Assembly (NCBI RefSeq): GCF_014385105.1
Contig: NZ_JACRTE010000001.1
Coordinates: 124,001 to 188,000, forward strand
DNA length: 64,000 bases
Source of the DNA: Qingrenia yutianensis
GTDB taxonomy: Bacteria > Bacillota > Clostridia > UMGS1810
Reading direction: 5' to 3'
The notes below the pieces were generated by a model that made no database searches, was not told the origin of the DNA, and saw only the letters and a list, made by a program, of their open reading frames with translations. A program made the translations under genes and the position numbers. Shown in pieces: positions 36,301 through 45,305 of this stretch. Within the stretch, counting starts at the first letter, position 1. The number at the start of each line of letters is the position of its first letter.

Positions 36301-36755
36301 GCGACAGTATTCAGATGTATATCGACCCGCTCAACAACGGCGGAACATCACCGCAGGCAGACGACTACCAATTCTATGCCGCGTATACCAAAAACGGCAA
36401 TGAAACGGGCGTTATGAACGTTAAAGCAGCTGAATACACGGCTTGCAATGAAAATATTAAAGTGCTCCGTGACAACTCGCTCGGAATTTCTCGTTACATT
36501 ATAAGAATTCCGTACAGCTCGGTTCAGCCTCTCAAACCGAACGACAAATTCAGGTTTAATGCTTGCTTTAACGATTCGGATATTGAGGTTCGCCACAAGG
36601 TTGTCGAAATTACCGACGGTTTGAAGGTCGGCGGTAACGGCAGAGCGCCGTCAAAATATTATGAATATACGCCGTGCGACCCCGAGAGAGCAGCAGACAC
36701 ACCGTTTGAGGACGCGCTTGTTGACATTACAATGCGTCACAGCTTTGTTGACTGA
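33321..36755 (+). CDS. Very large secreted TIM-barrel glycoside hydrolase (clan GH-A-like) with C-terminal CBM9-like domain
   Basis: This 1144-residue protein has a signal peptide ending VYA (residue 20), a beta domain (21-125), and a barrel from about 132 to 420 with AEFGNEPD (acid/base candidate Glu263), DGFSYHPYM and WVADESS (nucleophile candidate Glu380), the NEP and strand-7 Glu pattern of GH39/GH5-type enzymes. A helical part (about 515-730) and beta modules (about 730-925) follow. Residues about 930-1115 (IESFDGDISDWADAYPL..., NSWNGDSIQMYIDP) match CBM9-type carbohydrate-binding modules. No SLH is present. The exact GH family and substrate are not clear. It is the last gene before block B; GTAGGAG precedes the ATG region. 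Confidence 0.72.
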   Translation: MKKIFVLLFVLLMLSPAVYAEKCEVSVSVPKTFLSIQDFGKAYITVSVTNKGSENTEYDLSYEILNYENYGGEHKIGSLKVSADSTETLNVTDDFPKGSYEIQVTASNGDEKYTASTKMAVMEPSKPQFMDEYTRIGVHTSLAVADVTSTNLETSRKNAYIAVKFTETLGFMCVRYGQAIMWRYIESDDGEFKDYIVPMDYLNNIRAQSFLGIQPYRPSNGPGGEHGQTSKTPEQIQRNIDYMLKRLRNDYPKIKFFAEFGNEPDLNKYFPGNDKYGIMYLDLARHISLALNDETDDFSLVGGVTSGGNNAKQYLKYMYEQDGYKYFDGFSYHPYMKASTVDSRYDSFTEGYESASDGVGGWVQKKITEIGWDGKWVADESSRSHYERSEDVTKLYLKTYLHDIDTTIYYAAVSTGLGLQLGANDFEVATPTSIVAANCTKMLNAAQYVGEYPICENSQCAMFIRDGKPFMAVWIPGDETYTLKFNTPVTVEDMYGNITEKDVTEVVINSDVKYIYGFGLDYVFDTAYSVKEKVIEKLSEKYGGKFDKTVFDGLKALSADDIAKEPYEALQIFYNVGDRLIDDFINGKTNFELKELSEFLSDLNKQGEKIANVYGIAYGDKNLPVSGKYNEVKSEVKKLKDGEKHAQILYTEKMLEYSRIYYSKANDAKSRDYDVMRAPIANANSFLSERVAAWAEKILPFQKVDYTIGILSHALPTTANFYSLDEYVETEYEVYNERSIPIDGEIIVENGEGRQMGESIPLKLDADGYTKMTLKVYNDKSTKTSDRYLIKIVQNGEVLNERWFPITRQLAVKAELMQAEGTFDNLEHINVKVTNVTPYPVDGTVEITYLPEGWELEKMSESYTVGADETKIVSFKILLKKKVAFNNYVIGVKVSDTSGTEFLNVKKGLNFPFVVSTSKAIDIESFDGDISDWADAYPLYAGGIADAATKENWRKEDVGSITYMKHDNNYIYVMSTVYDSIYNQQFTGSNSWNGDSIQMYIDPLNNGGTSPQADDYQFYAAYTKNGNETGVMNVKAAEYTACNENIKVLRDNSLGISRYIIRIPYSSVQPLKPNDKFRFNACFNDSDIEVRHKVVEITDGLKVGGNGRAPSKYYEYTPCDPERAADTPFEDALVDITMRHSFVD

Positions 36756-36769
36756 TATTTTTTATAAAA

Positions 36770-36835
36770 ATGTAAAAAATTATGACTAAAACAAAAGTTT
36801 GTTACGTTGTGCATAATGTATGAAAACAGTATAAT
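36770..36835 (+). promoter_or_regulatory. Shared promoter/operator block, copy B (sugar ABC operon)
   Basis: It begins 15 bases after the hydrolase stop and ends in TATAAT (36830-36835), with TTGTGC 17 bases upstream. It aligns gap-free with copy A at 26270, and 60 bases separate the block start from the -10 in all three copies. It gives the ABC operon its own start, matched to the surface-protein operon. Confidence 0.75.
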
Positions 36836-36860
36836 TAAATTAAGATGAAATGTTAAATCT

Positions 36861-36892
36861 GCACAGGCGCAAATTGGATTTTGCGTCTGTGC
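36861..36892 (+). other. Leader hairpin before the sugar-binding protein
   Basis: GCACAGGCGCAA (36861-36872) pairs with TTGCGTCTGTGC (36881-36892), 12 bp with one G-U. There is no T run, so it is more likely an mRNA-stabilising 5' hairpin than a terminator. Confidence 0.5.
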
Positions 36893-36919
36893 GGAACAAT
36901 AACGTGAGGAGGCTTAAAT

Positions 36920-38257
36920 ATGAAAAAAAGACTAATCGGCACAGTTTTGTGCGCGGCGGTTGTTGTCGGCGCGTTAAGCGGCTGCGGCAGCAAGGACACC
37001 GCAAACGACAATGAGAAAAAGACAATCAGAATTACTTACTCGGCAGGTGAGCTTGACGGCGAGTCGAAAGATTTGAACGTGATATTTGCTGACTTCTACA
37101 AGGATCACCCCAACTGTGAGGTTGTTCTTGAAGAGGGCGGAAGTGCGCTTATGGCGAAAATCGCCGCAAACGATGCGCCGGATATTATCAGAACAAACTC
37201 TATTTTGGATTTGCCTACATATGTTAACAAAAACATTATTATGCCGCTTGACGATATGCTTAAGAAAAGCGACCTTTACGACGAAAAAGATATTTTCCCC
37301 GTTTGTATCGATTGCTTTAAATATGACGGCAAGGATTTTGGAAAAGGCAAAATTTACGGACTTCCCAAAGACTGGGGCCCGTCGTCAATGTGGGTTAACA
37401 AATCTATGCTGGATGCAAAAGGCTTGAGAGTTCCCACATATGACGCTCCGATTACGTTTGACGAACTCGCGGATTATGCTAAAAAGCTTACCGTTAAAGA
37501 AGGAAACAAGGTTAAAGTGTTCGGTTATTCAAACATTGAGTCGCCCAACGTTACGGTAGAAACTATGCTCAACCTCATAGGAAAATCAATGTATTCGGAC
37601 GATTTCTCGAAAATCAACCTTAAAGATGAAGATGTAAGAAAAGCTTTCAAATACGTTTACGATATGAAAGTTAACGGTTACACACAGTCGCCGCTTTATC
37701 CTATGGGCGGCAACGGAAACTCTGAATTTCCGCAGGGACTCTGTGCTATAAACAATTTCGGTTTGTATTCGGGTTCAACATATGTTAAAAACCCCGACAG
37801 AAGTGTTGACTACGACGATATGATTCTTTGCCCAACGCCTGTTATGGAAGAAGGTCAGGGTGCTAAATACACAGCCGGTCCCGTTGGTGCAACAATCAGC
37901 GCGAATACAAAAGACCCCGAACTTACATTTGATTGCTGGGAGTTTATCCACCTTGGAATACCTGCACAGAAAAGAGCAAACGCAGGCTTTAATCTTCCGA
38001 TTAAAAAATCGCTTGCCGAAAATGCAGACATTAAAAACGAATTCCAGAAAAGAAACTTTGATACCACCGTTAAGTATGCGGAAAACGGCGAATACACCTT
38101 CGTAAGATCCAATCCTTATGTTGCGGCTAATGCGGTTGAAAGCATTATGGAAAAATATTTTACACCGCTCCTTTACGGTCAGTATACCTTTGACGAGGCT
38201 ATGAAGCTTATGGAAAACGAAATTCAGCTTTTGATTGACGAAGGTATGGCGCACTAA
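36920..38257 (+). CDS. Sugar ABC transporter substrate-binding lipoprotein (family 1)
   Basis: This 445-residue lipoprotein has the lipobox LSGC with Cys22 as the lipidated residue. The body matches family 1 extracellular solute-binding proteins for oligosaccharides (ANDAPDIIRTNSILDLPTYVNK, GLPKDWGPSSMWVNKSML, and a C-terminal ENEIQLLIDEG). It would deliver sugar to the permeases at 38341 and 39329. AGGAGG precedes ATG 36920. It is first behind shared block B. A hairpin after it (38275-38308) probably keeps its transcript more abundant than that of the permeases. The ligand is unknown, probably an oligosaccharide released by the secreted hydrolases. Confidence 0.9.
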   Translation: MKKRLIGTVLCAAVVVGALSGCGSKDTANDNEKKTIRITYSAGELDGESKDLNVIFADFYKDHPNCEVVLEEGGSALMAKIAANDAPDIIRTNSILDLPTYVNKNIIMPLDDMLKKSDLYDEKDIFPVCIDCFKYDGKDFGKGKIYGLPKDWGPSSMWVNKSMLDAKGLRVPTYDAPITFDELADYAKKLTVKEGNKVKVFGYSNIESPNVTVETMLNLIGKSMYSDDFSKINLKDEDVRKAFKYVYDMKVNGYTQSPLYPMGGNGNSEFPQGLCAINNFGLYSGSTYVKNPDRSVDYDDMILCPTPVMEEGQGAKYTAGPVGATISANTKDPELTFDCWEFIHLGIPAQKRANAGFNLPIKKSLAENADIKNEFQKRNFDTTVKYAENGEYTFVRSNPYVAANAVESIMEKYFTPLLYGQYTFDEAMKLMENEIQLLIDEGMAH

Positions 38258-38274
38258 AAATCAGCATTATTAAG

Positions 38275-38308
38275 TTTAAAGCCGAAGGAGTTATCTTTCG
38301 GCTTTAAA
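38275..38308 (+). other. Stem-loop between binding-protein and permease genes
   Basis: TTTAAAGCCGAA (38275-38286) and its exact complement (38297-38308) form a 12-bp stem with a 10-nt loop but no T run. In the classic malE-malF arrangement such an element protects the upstream mRNA or partly stops transcription. Confidence 0.6.
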
Positions 38309-38340
38309 TAAAAAGATATTTATTTTAAGGAAGATGTATT

Positions 38341-39312
38341 ATGAAAAACTTAACAAAGAAGGCATCGGCATCTGAAACAGAAAGAGTGCTTAAAGTGAAG
38401 AAAAGCGGAGTAGGACTTGAAAAAGCGCGCTACCGTGCGTTTTATGCCATTATGGCGCCGTTTATTTTCTTTTTCCTCTTATCAAAAGGCTATCCGCTTG
38501 TATGGGGACTTTATATCAGCTTTACAAACTTTACGGGATTTAACCTTGACAATCTCACCTTTGTGGGACTTGCAAACTTTAAACGTGTTTTTGTTGACAA
38601 CGAGGCTTTGCCGTCAATTCTGCGCGTAATCGGAATAGGCGTTATAACCGTTCCCGTCGGCACGGTAATATGCGTTACCATATCGCTGATATTAAGCAAC
38701 ACATTCCGCGGTGTCGGCGTGTTTCGAACGCTGTTTTATCTGCCGTCGGTTATCCCTGCGGTTGCAATAGCGCTTATGTGGAAAGGCATTTACGCATATG
38801 ACGGCGGACTTTTCAACTTTGTGCGCGAGCTTTTCGGCGCAGAGGCGGTAAACTGGCTTGGATTTGATTATGTAAAACGCGCCCTTATAATTATGATGTT
38901 ATGGACATCGGGCGGCGGCGCGCTCACAATTATTGCGGCGATAAAGGGAATACCCGACGATTTGTATGAGGCAGCGGATATCGAGGGAGTAGGCGCAGTG
39001 TCTAAAACATTCAAAATCACATTGCCGCTTGTGTCGAATATGATTTATATGCACATAACCACCTCCATCATCGGTACACTTCAGCTTTTTGCTCAGCCGG
39101 TGCTTTTGGCGGGCGCAAGCGGAGAGGGACTCACAAGCGTTCCGATACGTCCCGTTTACACATATCTCGTTCACGTATATCAGCAGATTTTCGTAAATAT
39201 GCGTTTCGGTTACGGTATGGCTATGGTATGGGTAATTTTTGCAATAATTATGACAATAACGTTTGTGCTTGAGGGTACAAAAAAATATTGGGTATATACC
39301 GAATCAAATTAA
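38341..39312 (+). CDS. Sugar ABC transporter permease (MalF/LplB type)
   Basis: This 323-residue inner-membrane permease has six helices after a basic N-terminal tail, and the binding-protein-dependent transport signature near residue 220 (EAADIEGVGAVSKTFKITLPL), which contacts the ATPase. It starts at ATG 38341 after AAGGAAG. It forms a heterodimer with the permease at 39329. No MsmX/UgpC-type ATPase lies anywhere in the window, so a shared ATPase encoded elsewhere is expected. Confidence 0.92.
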   Translation: MKNLTKKASASETERVLKVKKSGVGLEKARYRAFYAIMAPFIFFFLLSKGYPLVWGLYISFTNFTGFNLDNLTFVGLANFKRVFVDNEALPSILRVIGIGVITVPVGTVICVTISLILSNTFRGVGVFRTLFYLPSVIPAVAIALMWKGIYAYDGGLFNFVRELFGAEAVNWLGFDYVKRALIIMMLWTSGGGALTIIAAIKGIPDDLYEAADIEGVGAVSKTFKITLPLVSNMIYMHITTSIIGTLQLFAQPVLLAGASGEGLTSVPIRPVYTYLVHVYQQIFVNMRFGYGMAMVWVIFAIIMTITFVLEGTKKYWVYTESN

Positions 39313-39328
39313 CTTGTAGGAGCTTATT

Positions 39329-40162
39329 ATGGAGAAGAAAAAAAGAATTACATATATTATTTGGTTTACAGTCTGCACAATTATAAGCATCATATTTATA
39401 GTTCCTCTTTATTACACCTTTGTAAATTCACTGCGTTCGATATATTCGCTTCCCTCAATAGCGCTGACGCAAAAACCCGACTGGAGTAACTATAAATATG
39501 CGGTAACGCTTATACCGTTTTTAAGATACCTTAAAAACTCGTGTATTGTAGTAAGTATAACAGTATTTTTCGGAGTAACGGTCGACTTTTTCTACGGTTT
39601 TGCATTTGCAAAGCTTAAAGTTAAAGGAAACAAGTTTTTGTTTATGCTCCTTTTGTCGTGTATGATGATACCGGGCTTTGCATTACAGATTCCGCAGTAC
39701 ATCGCATTTTCAAATTTCGGCATAAAGGACACGTACTGGATTTGGTTTTTGACCTGTATGGCAGGTTCGCCGGGTATTGTGTTTTTGTATAAACAGTATA
39801 TCGAAAGTATTCCGAGCGAAATTGAAGAGGCCGCATTTATCGACGGATGCGGATTTTTCAGAATTATAACACAGATTTATATGCCGATTTGCAAAAGCAT
39901 CTTGGCGGTAGGACTTTTCAGGGTGTTTATCGGTGAGTGGGGAAACTATATGACTCCGTATATGTTTTTGACAGAAAAGAAGTATCCGCTCTCCATTGCG
40001 CTTTTTAACGCGAGCTACACATTGCCGAGCGACCCTACGGCAAATCTTGATCCTATCAAATGTGCGGCGGCTTTGCTTTACGCAATTCCCTCGATTTGCG
40101 TGTTCTTCCTTTGTCAGAAACAGCTTGTCGCAGGTCTTACGGCAGGAAGTGTCAAGGGTTAA
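39329..40162 (+). CDS. Sugar ABC transporter permease (MalG/LplC type)
   Basis: This 277-residue membrane protein is the second half of the permease pair. It has six helices and the EAA loop EIEEAAFIDGCGFFRIITQIYMPI near residues 170-190. GTAGGAG precedes ATG 39329, 16 bases after the previous stop. It is followed at 31 bases by the secreted DUF6273-like protein gene, so transport and surface proteins share the transcript. Confidence 0.92.
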   Translation: MEKKKRITYIIWFTVCTIISIIFIVPLYYTFVNSLRSIYSLPSIALTQKPDWSNYKYAVTLIPFLRYLKNSCIVVSITVFFGVTVDFFYGFAFAKLKVKGNKFLFMLLLSCMMIPGFALQIPQYIAFSNFGIKDTYWIWFLTCMAGSPGIVFLYKQYIESIPSEIEEAAFIDGCGFFRIITQIYMPICKSILAVGLFRVFIGEWGNYMTPYMFLTEKKYPLSIALFNASYTLPSDPTANLDPIKCAAALLYAIPSICVFFLCQKQLVAGLTAGSVKG

Positions 40163-40193
40163 TATATAAAATTTAAGAACGGAGTGAAAGTTA

Positions 40194-42314
40194 ATGAAAA
40201 AGTTTATTGCATTGTTTTTGGCTTTTGTTATGGTGTTTGCGGTTTCTGTTAACGTATTTGCGGTAACAGGGGCAGAAACGTCAACGCCTATGGCAACTAT
40301 TCGTATTGACGGATATGAGAAGTCGGGTAATGTAAACCCGGGATGGTATTACTATAATCCGTCGGACGGGGCGATTACGTTTGTTGCGGAGGGTGAATCT
40401 GCAGAAGGAAAAGGGAATCTTATAAAGCCTGAAAAAGTAAATGCTGATTATGCATTTACTGCAACAACAAACGGTACGGTTTATCATTATCAGGTGCTTG
40501 ATGCAATCACTGTTAACGGTGAAAAACAGTATTACATTTACTGTAATGATTTATACGGCAAAAATCCCACTGCATCGGCAACAAATGAATTTGATCCCGA
40601 TGTTGACGGAAATATTGCAAAATGGCTTAATACGTCATTTTTAAACGGCGGGCAGGGCGACGGGTTTGTTGCGCTCGACACAAATATTAAACCGTACATT
40701 GCTGAGCATGACTGGCTTGTTGAGGCAAATGCAAAGGCACCGAGTGGTTATCCGAAAACCGATTATACTGCAAAATGCAAAATTGCACTTCTTTCAATCA
40801 CGGAATATGCAAAATATTCAAAAAAGATTGGTTGGGGCGCATACGAGAATGGTTCTCTTGTTTCAAGCGGTACTCACACTATGTTGAGATCACCTGTAGG
40901 GAACAGTACGAATTTAAGAACGTTGTATCAACAAACTGGCTGTACTGCAAATGTGGCGGCAAATTATAAAACTGCCCGAATACGTCCTGCTTTCTACGTA
41001 AGCGAAAACTATTTCAAAAATGTTAAACTTGATTTAAGTTCTGTCGGAAGTGAAGTTAAGAAGATTATTTCAGAGCTTAATCCGTCTATATACTCGCCCG
41101 ACGAAATGCTCGCATTGAAAGGTATTTTCACAATCAGCGCAGACGGCAGCGAGGGAACACTTTCGTCGTCTGATTGGACAAACACAGCAAATGCAACAAT
41201 AGATGAAAACGGCGTATATAACATTACTAACGGCAAATGGATCGGCAGAAACCTTCCCGAAAAAGTTCAGGGCGGTGTAATCACTGTTGAGGCTGACGTT
41301 AACGAATCAATCGGAACCGGCTTTCATATAGGTCTTTTGTATGACGGCGATGTATCTCCGGCCTATAAATATCCGTTCTATATAATGGGCTCTTCTGATG
41401 TAGGTCAGGGCGGATATTACAAAGAAGCCTCACATGGCAAGGGCGCAAGCTATAAAAGGCTCGAAAACAAAAACTACGATCTTTGGTGTAATCATTTTAA
41501 CAAACCGTTCAGAGTTAAAGTTACAGTAAATCTTGACACCGGAAACAGCTATGTTTCGATTTCGGGAAAAGCAGTTGCAGGCGGCAATGATTTGGTTAAA
41601 TATTCCGACGGTACGACAATTTTGCCGTACATAAACAGAGAAAAAGTATTTTCCAAAGTTGCGTTTTATAATGCATCGGCACAAGCGACCAAGGTTGACA
41701 ACATAAAAATTACTTACGACGCTAACGGCAACGCTTACGATACGGTTAAGGCGCTTGATGATAATACACTTATCGTAACATTTAAAGATTATGTTGACAC
41801 AGCAAACGTTACCGCGTCCGATGTTTTGATTTCAAATAACACCGCGGTGTCGGCTGTTCCCAATGGCAACAAGCTTACTGTTAAATTTGAGAAAAAGCTT
41901 TCCGCAGACGGCGGATATATTATTGTCAACAACTTAAAACGCGCAGACGCTAAGAGTGCGTCGTACTGCGTAATAGGCAACGGCACGGCATTTAAATATG
42001 AATTGGCTGAATACGCTGCCGGCGTAACAATAAACAATCCTGCTTTCACAAGCGGAAGCACAGTTACTGCGACGGCAAGCTTCACGGCTGGAAATACGTC
42101 GGGCAAAGCGCTTGAACTCATTCTTGCGGCGTACAAAGGAAACAGAATTATCGGAATTTCCGATATTGTAAGATTTAACGTTACTGGCGGTTCTGCCGAC
42201 GAACAGACCGAAACCGCAACGCTCACTCTCGGTGATGATGCCGACACCATAAAAGCATTTTTGTGGGACGACAATATGCTTCCTGCGGCGTTTGACGCTG
42301 TGTCCGCACAATAA
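40194..42314 (+). CDS. Secreted DUF6273-like protein, paralogue 2
   Basis: This 706-residue protein has a signal peptide ending NVFA. Residues about 25-280 closely resemble the first domain of the protein at 26397: TPMATIRIDG, YHYQVLDAITVNGEKQYYIY, KWLNTSFLNGGQGDG, EHDWLVEAN, CKIALLSITEYAKY, MLRSPVGN and RPAFYVSENYF. A jelly-roll-like region follows (about 310-500, with NLDTGNSYVSISGK and KVDNIKITYDANGN, like concanavalin-type modules), then an SbsA-like Ig domain (about 505-590), then the shared end module (VTATASF...LILAAYKGNRIIG...IKAFLWDDNMLPAAF). No SLH is seen. A binding or structural role is likely; enzymatic activity is unproven. Confidence 0.68.
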   Translation: MKKFIALFLAFVMVFAVSVNVFAVTGAETSTPMATIRIDGYEKSGNVNPGWYYYNPSDGAITFVAEGESAEGKGNLIKPEKVNADYAFTATTNGTVYHYQVLDAITVNGEKQYYIYCNDLYGKNPTASATNEFDPDVDGNIAKWLNTSFLNGGQGDGFVALDTNIKPYIAEHDWLVEANAKAPSGYPKTDYTAKCKIALLSITEYAKYSKKIGWGAYENGSLVSSGTHTMLRSPVGNSTNLRTLYQQTGCTANVAANYKTARIRPAFYVSENYFKNVKLDLSSVGSEVKKIISELNPSIYSPDEMLALKGIFTISADGSEGTLSSSDWTNTANATIDENGVYNITNGKWIGRNLPEKVQGGVITVEADVNESIGTGFHIGLLYDGDVSPAYKYPFYIMGSSDVGQGGYYKEASHGKGASYKRLENKNYDLWCNHFNKPFRVKVTVNLDTGNSYVSISGKAVAGGNDLVKYSDGTTILPYINREKVFSKVAFYNASAQATKVDNIKITYDANGNAYDTVKALDDNTLIVTFKDYVDTANVTASDVLISNNTAVSAVPNGNKLTVKFEKKLSADGGYIIVNNLKRADAKSASYCVIGNGTAFKYELAEYAAGVTINNPAFTSGSTVTATASFTAGNTSGKALELILAAYKGNRIIGISDIVRFNVTGGSADEQTETATLTLGDDADTIKAFLWDDNMLPAAFDAVSAQ

Positions 42315-42332
42315 TACGAACGGAGAATAACA

Positions 42333-45287
42333 ATGAAAAAATTTGTTTTATCGGTGGTTATACTCGCATTTGTTATTGTTTTGTTAACACCTGCCGTTCC
42401 GATTTATGCCGCGCAAACGCTTTACTGCAAGGCAAATGAGTCAAACGGCATAACCGCGTCAGGCAGTTCTGTAACCGCACAGAGCGGTCAAAGTGTTTTT
42501 TATGCCGATACGGCAAACGGCAACAAAACAATTTATTTTAATGTTAATGATGGAGTGATAAACGGTAACACGGAATATAAAAATGTTACCGTGAAGATTG
42601 AATATATCGATTCGGGTGAAAGCGGAAAGTATTTCGCGTTTGAATACGATTCGCTTTCAAATCCGCAGAAACGCCACGAAGTATACGGCGAAACCACGTC
42701 GAAAAAGAATGTCACACGCACCGCGGTGTTTGAAATTGAGGACGCATATTTCGGAAACAGGCTGAAAAATGCAGATTTCTCAGTGGTTATGCCCAAAATG
42801 AACATTGTTTATTTCGTAAGCGTGACACTCGAAATTTCGGACAAAGCGTCGGGTGTGGAAATCGGCGGCGCAACAGGAAAATTCGGAAATATATTCTTTA
42901 AAGATGACGAAAAAAGTATAGATGTTAATTTTACAAATCACCGCAGTACCGCCGTTTCGGGCAATGTCACTTACAGTGTTAAAAACGATGCGGACGGTGC
43001 GGAGGTTTACAGTTTGCAAAAACCGCTTGAGCTCGGCGCAAACTCCGGCGGTTTGCAGACGGTTGCAATACCGTCGGAAAACATTAAATTCGGGACGTAC
43101 ACGCTGAACGTGAATTTTTCAAATTCCGAGCAAAACATCAGCGCGAACGGAAAGATACCGTTTTCAGTGTGTCAGAGCGTAACGGCGAACGGCAAAAATA
43201 CAAAAATGGGCGTCGGCGCGCACTTTAACTGGGGCGGAAGAAACATTCCCGGCAGTATAAATTTGCTTGATAAAACGGGATTTTCGCATATTCGTGAGGG
43301 ATATGCCTGGACGGCGTTTGAAACCGTAACGGACGGCGAAAGAAACTACGGCGCGGTTGACGTTTGCACCGATTATATCGAGCAGTCGAGCGCAAAGAAT
43401 ATGAAAACGCTCATTATGGCAGGTTACGGAAACGTTAACGTCTTAAAAAGTATTCCTGCCGAGGTTTCGGCGGCATTGGCAAACGGCGAGGAAATCACCT
43501 TGTATTACCTCCCTGTTACTGCCGAGGGCAGAAAGGCATATGCCGATTATGTTGTAAAACTTCTCGATACTTACGAAGGCAAAATCGACACAGTGGAAAT
43601 ATGGAACGAGCCTAACCTCAGACAATACTGTGAAAACGCGTATACGGTGCCGACAGGTGTTGAGCGTTATACAGCGCTTTTGAAAGATACTTATACTGCG
43701 GTTAAGGCAAAATACCCCGATGTTAAGGTTGCAGGACCTGTAATCTCATCGCTTATGGATTATGCGGATAAATACCTTAAATCGTTTCTTGCACAGCCCG
43801 ATATAAATAATTATTATGACGTATTTTCGTTTCATAATTATTCGTATTCAAACAGCGGACTTGACAACATAATAAGCAGTATAAGCGCCGACCTTGCGCT
43901 TATTCCCGAGAATAAGGAAATTTATGTTACCGAGTTTGGTGTGCGCAATACAGCGTACAGTGATACCGAAGACGAACGGTATCAGGCGGCCGGACTTGCG
44001 AAATATTATCTTTCTATGGCGTCGGAGAATTTCTGCGACAGATATTATATTTATCAGCTTTCCAAAGAGAACACGCGTTCGGAAAGCCTCGGAATACTTA
44101 ATTACCACAACTCAAAATATCCGTATTCGGCGCGCCCTGCCTTTTTGGCAATGGCGAATGTAAACGCGCTTACGGCAGGCTCGACGGGTAAAGGTTATAC
44201 AAAACTTAATTCAAACGTGCGCAAACTTTCGTTTGAAAACAGTGCAAAACACACCGAAACGGATGTGTACTTTGCGGTGTCGAAAACGGAAAATGTGTCG
44301 GTAGAAAGCAAGGGCAAGCTTACGGAGTTTTACGATATGTACGGCAATATGCTTGACATTGCCGAAAATGACGGCGTATTCAGCTTTGACGTAACAACAG
44401 AGCCGATTTACGCGGTTACGTATTATAAAGATAAGCTTGACGTTTCGGTGACGTACAAGTTCGGCACTCTTACCGTGTCGGGAAATGTTTATACATCGCA
44501 CAAAGATGAGATTTTGACTATAAAAGTTTTTGACGATAAAAACAAGCTTATTTACATAAACCAAACTGCGCTTGACGAAAATTTATCGTTCAAATTTAAC
44601 TTTGTTCCGCTCAGCGAGAGCGCAATATACACCGTTAAGCTCGGAAACGCGTCGTTTGACGAAATACATTCGGCAGAATATACCATTCCGAAAGTTAATG
44701 ATGAGATAAGCGTTTCGGCGTCGAGAAATTTTAACAAAATCACGCTTTCGGGAACGGTTAAAAAGGCTTTAAAAGACGAAAACGTTACGGTTAAAGTTTT
44801 TGACAGCAGCGGCAGTATTATTTATGTAAATCAGACGAAGACAGATGCAAAAGGCGGTTTTGAATTTGAATTTGTACCGCTTAAAACGAGTGATGTTTAT
44901 GTGTTTTATATTGCGAATAAATCGCTCAGCGAAATCTTTTCGGTTAACTTTGACGGCGAAACGTTTACGGGCATAAAGCTCAAGGCGCTTTCAAACAGCG
45001 ACGGAGTTTTTAATTTATGCGATTACAATTCGGCGGACACAGTAACGGTTTCGGTTGACAACGACGGAGAGGTGTATGACGGCGATTTTACCGTTGCGGT
45101 TGCAAGCTATAAAGGCGATGCGCTTACCAAAATTGAAATGATTGAAAAAGGCGATATGCTTTTTGACGGCAGTGTGTACCGCTATGACATTCACAACAAA
45201 ATAAGCAATGCCGATAAAGTTAAAATCTTCTTGTTTAATTCTTTTTCAAATATAAAACCGCTCACGTACAGTGTTGAGCTAAAATAA
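42333..45287 (+). CDS. Secreted TIM-barrel glycoside hydrolase (clan GH-A-like) with Ig-type repeats
   Basis: This 984-residue protein has a signal peptide ending YAA (about residue 27). Beta domains occupy about 28-285. A (beta/alpha)8 barrel (about 290-640) contains VEIWNEPNLRQYC with acid/base candidate Glu426, DVFSFHNYSY, and EIYVTEFGVRN with nucleophile candidate Glu534, the GH39/GH5-type pattern. After it come two tandem Ig-like repeats of about 90 residues (VSVTYKFGTLTVSGNV and ISVSASRNFNKITLSGTV, each with ...VKVFD..IIYVNQT), then the end module seen in neighbouring secreted proteins. The substrate is unknown. It differs clearly from the hydrolase at 33321. Confidence 0.75.
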   Translation: MKKFVLSVVILAFVIVLLTPAVPIYAAQTLYCKANESNGITASGSSVTAQSGQSVFYADTANGNKTIYFNVNDGVINGNTEYKNVTVKIEYIDSGESGKYFAFEYDSLSNPQKRHEVYGETTSKKNVTRTAVFEIEDAYFGNRLKNADFSVVMPKMNIVYFVSVTLEISDKASGVEIGGATGKFGNIFFKDDEKSIDVNFTNHRSTAVSGNVTYSVKNDADGAEVYSLQKPLELGANSGGLQTVAIPSENIKFGTYTLNVNFSNSEQNISANGKIPFSVCQSVTANGKNTKMGVGAHFNWGGRNIPGSINLLDKTGFSHIREGYAWTAFETVTDGERNYGAVDVCTDYIEQSSAKNMKTLIMAGYGNVNVLKSIPAEVSAALANGEEITLYYLPVTAEGRKAYADYVVKLLDTYEGKIDTVEIWNEPNLRQYCENAYTVPTGVERYTALLKDTYTAVKAKYPDVKVAGPVISSLMDYADKYLKSFLAQPDINNYYDVFSFHNYSYSNSGLDNIISSISADLALIPENKEIYVTEFGVRNTAYSDTEDERYQAAGLAKYYLSMASENFCDRYYIYQLSKENTRSESLGILNYHNSKYPYSARPAFLAMANVNALTAGSTGKGYTKLNSNVRKLSFENSAKHTETDVYFAVSKTENVSVESKGKLTEFYDMYGNMLDIAENDGVFSFDVTTEPIYAVTYYKDKLDVSVTYKFGTLTVSGNVYTSHKDEILTIKVFDDKNKLIYINQTALDENLSFKFNFVPLSESAIYTVKLGNASFDEIHSAEYTIPKVNDEISVSASRNFNKITLSGTVKKALKDENVTVKVFDSSGSIIYVNQTKTDAKGGFEFEFVPLKTSDVYVFYIANKSLSEIFSVNFDGETFTGIKLKALSNSDGVFNLCDYNSADTVTVSVDNDGEVYDGDFTVAVASYKGDALTKIEMIEKGDMLFDGSVYRYDIHNKISNADKVKIFLFNSFSNIKPLTYSVELK

Positions 45288-45305
45288 AAGAAAGCAGAGG
45301 AATGA

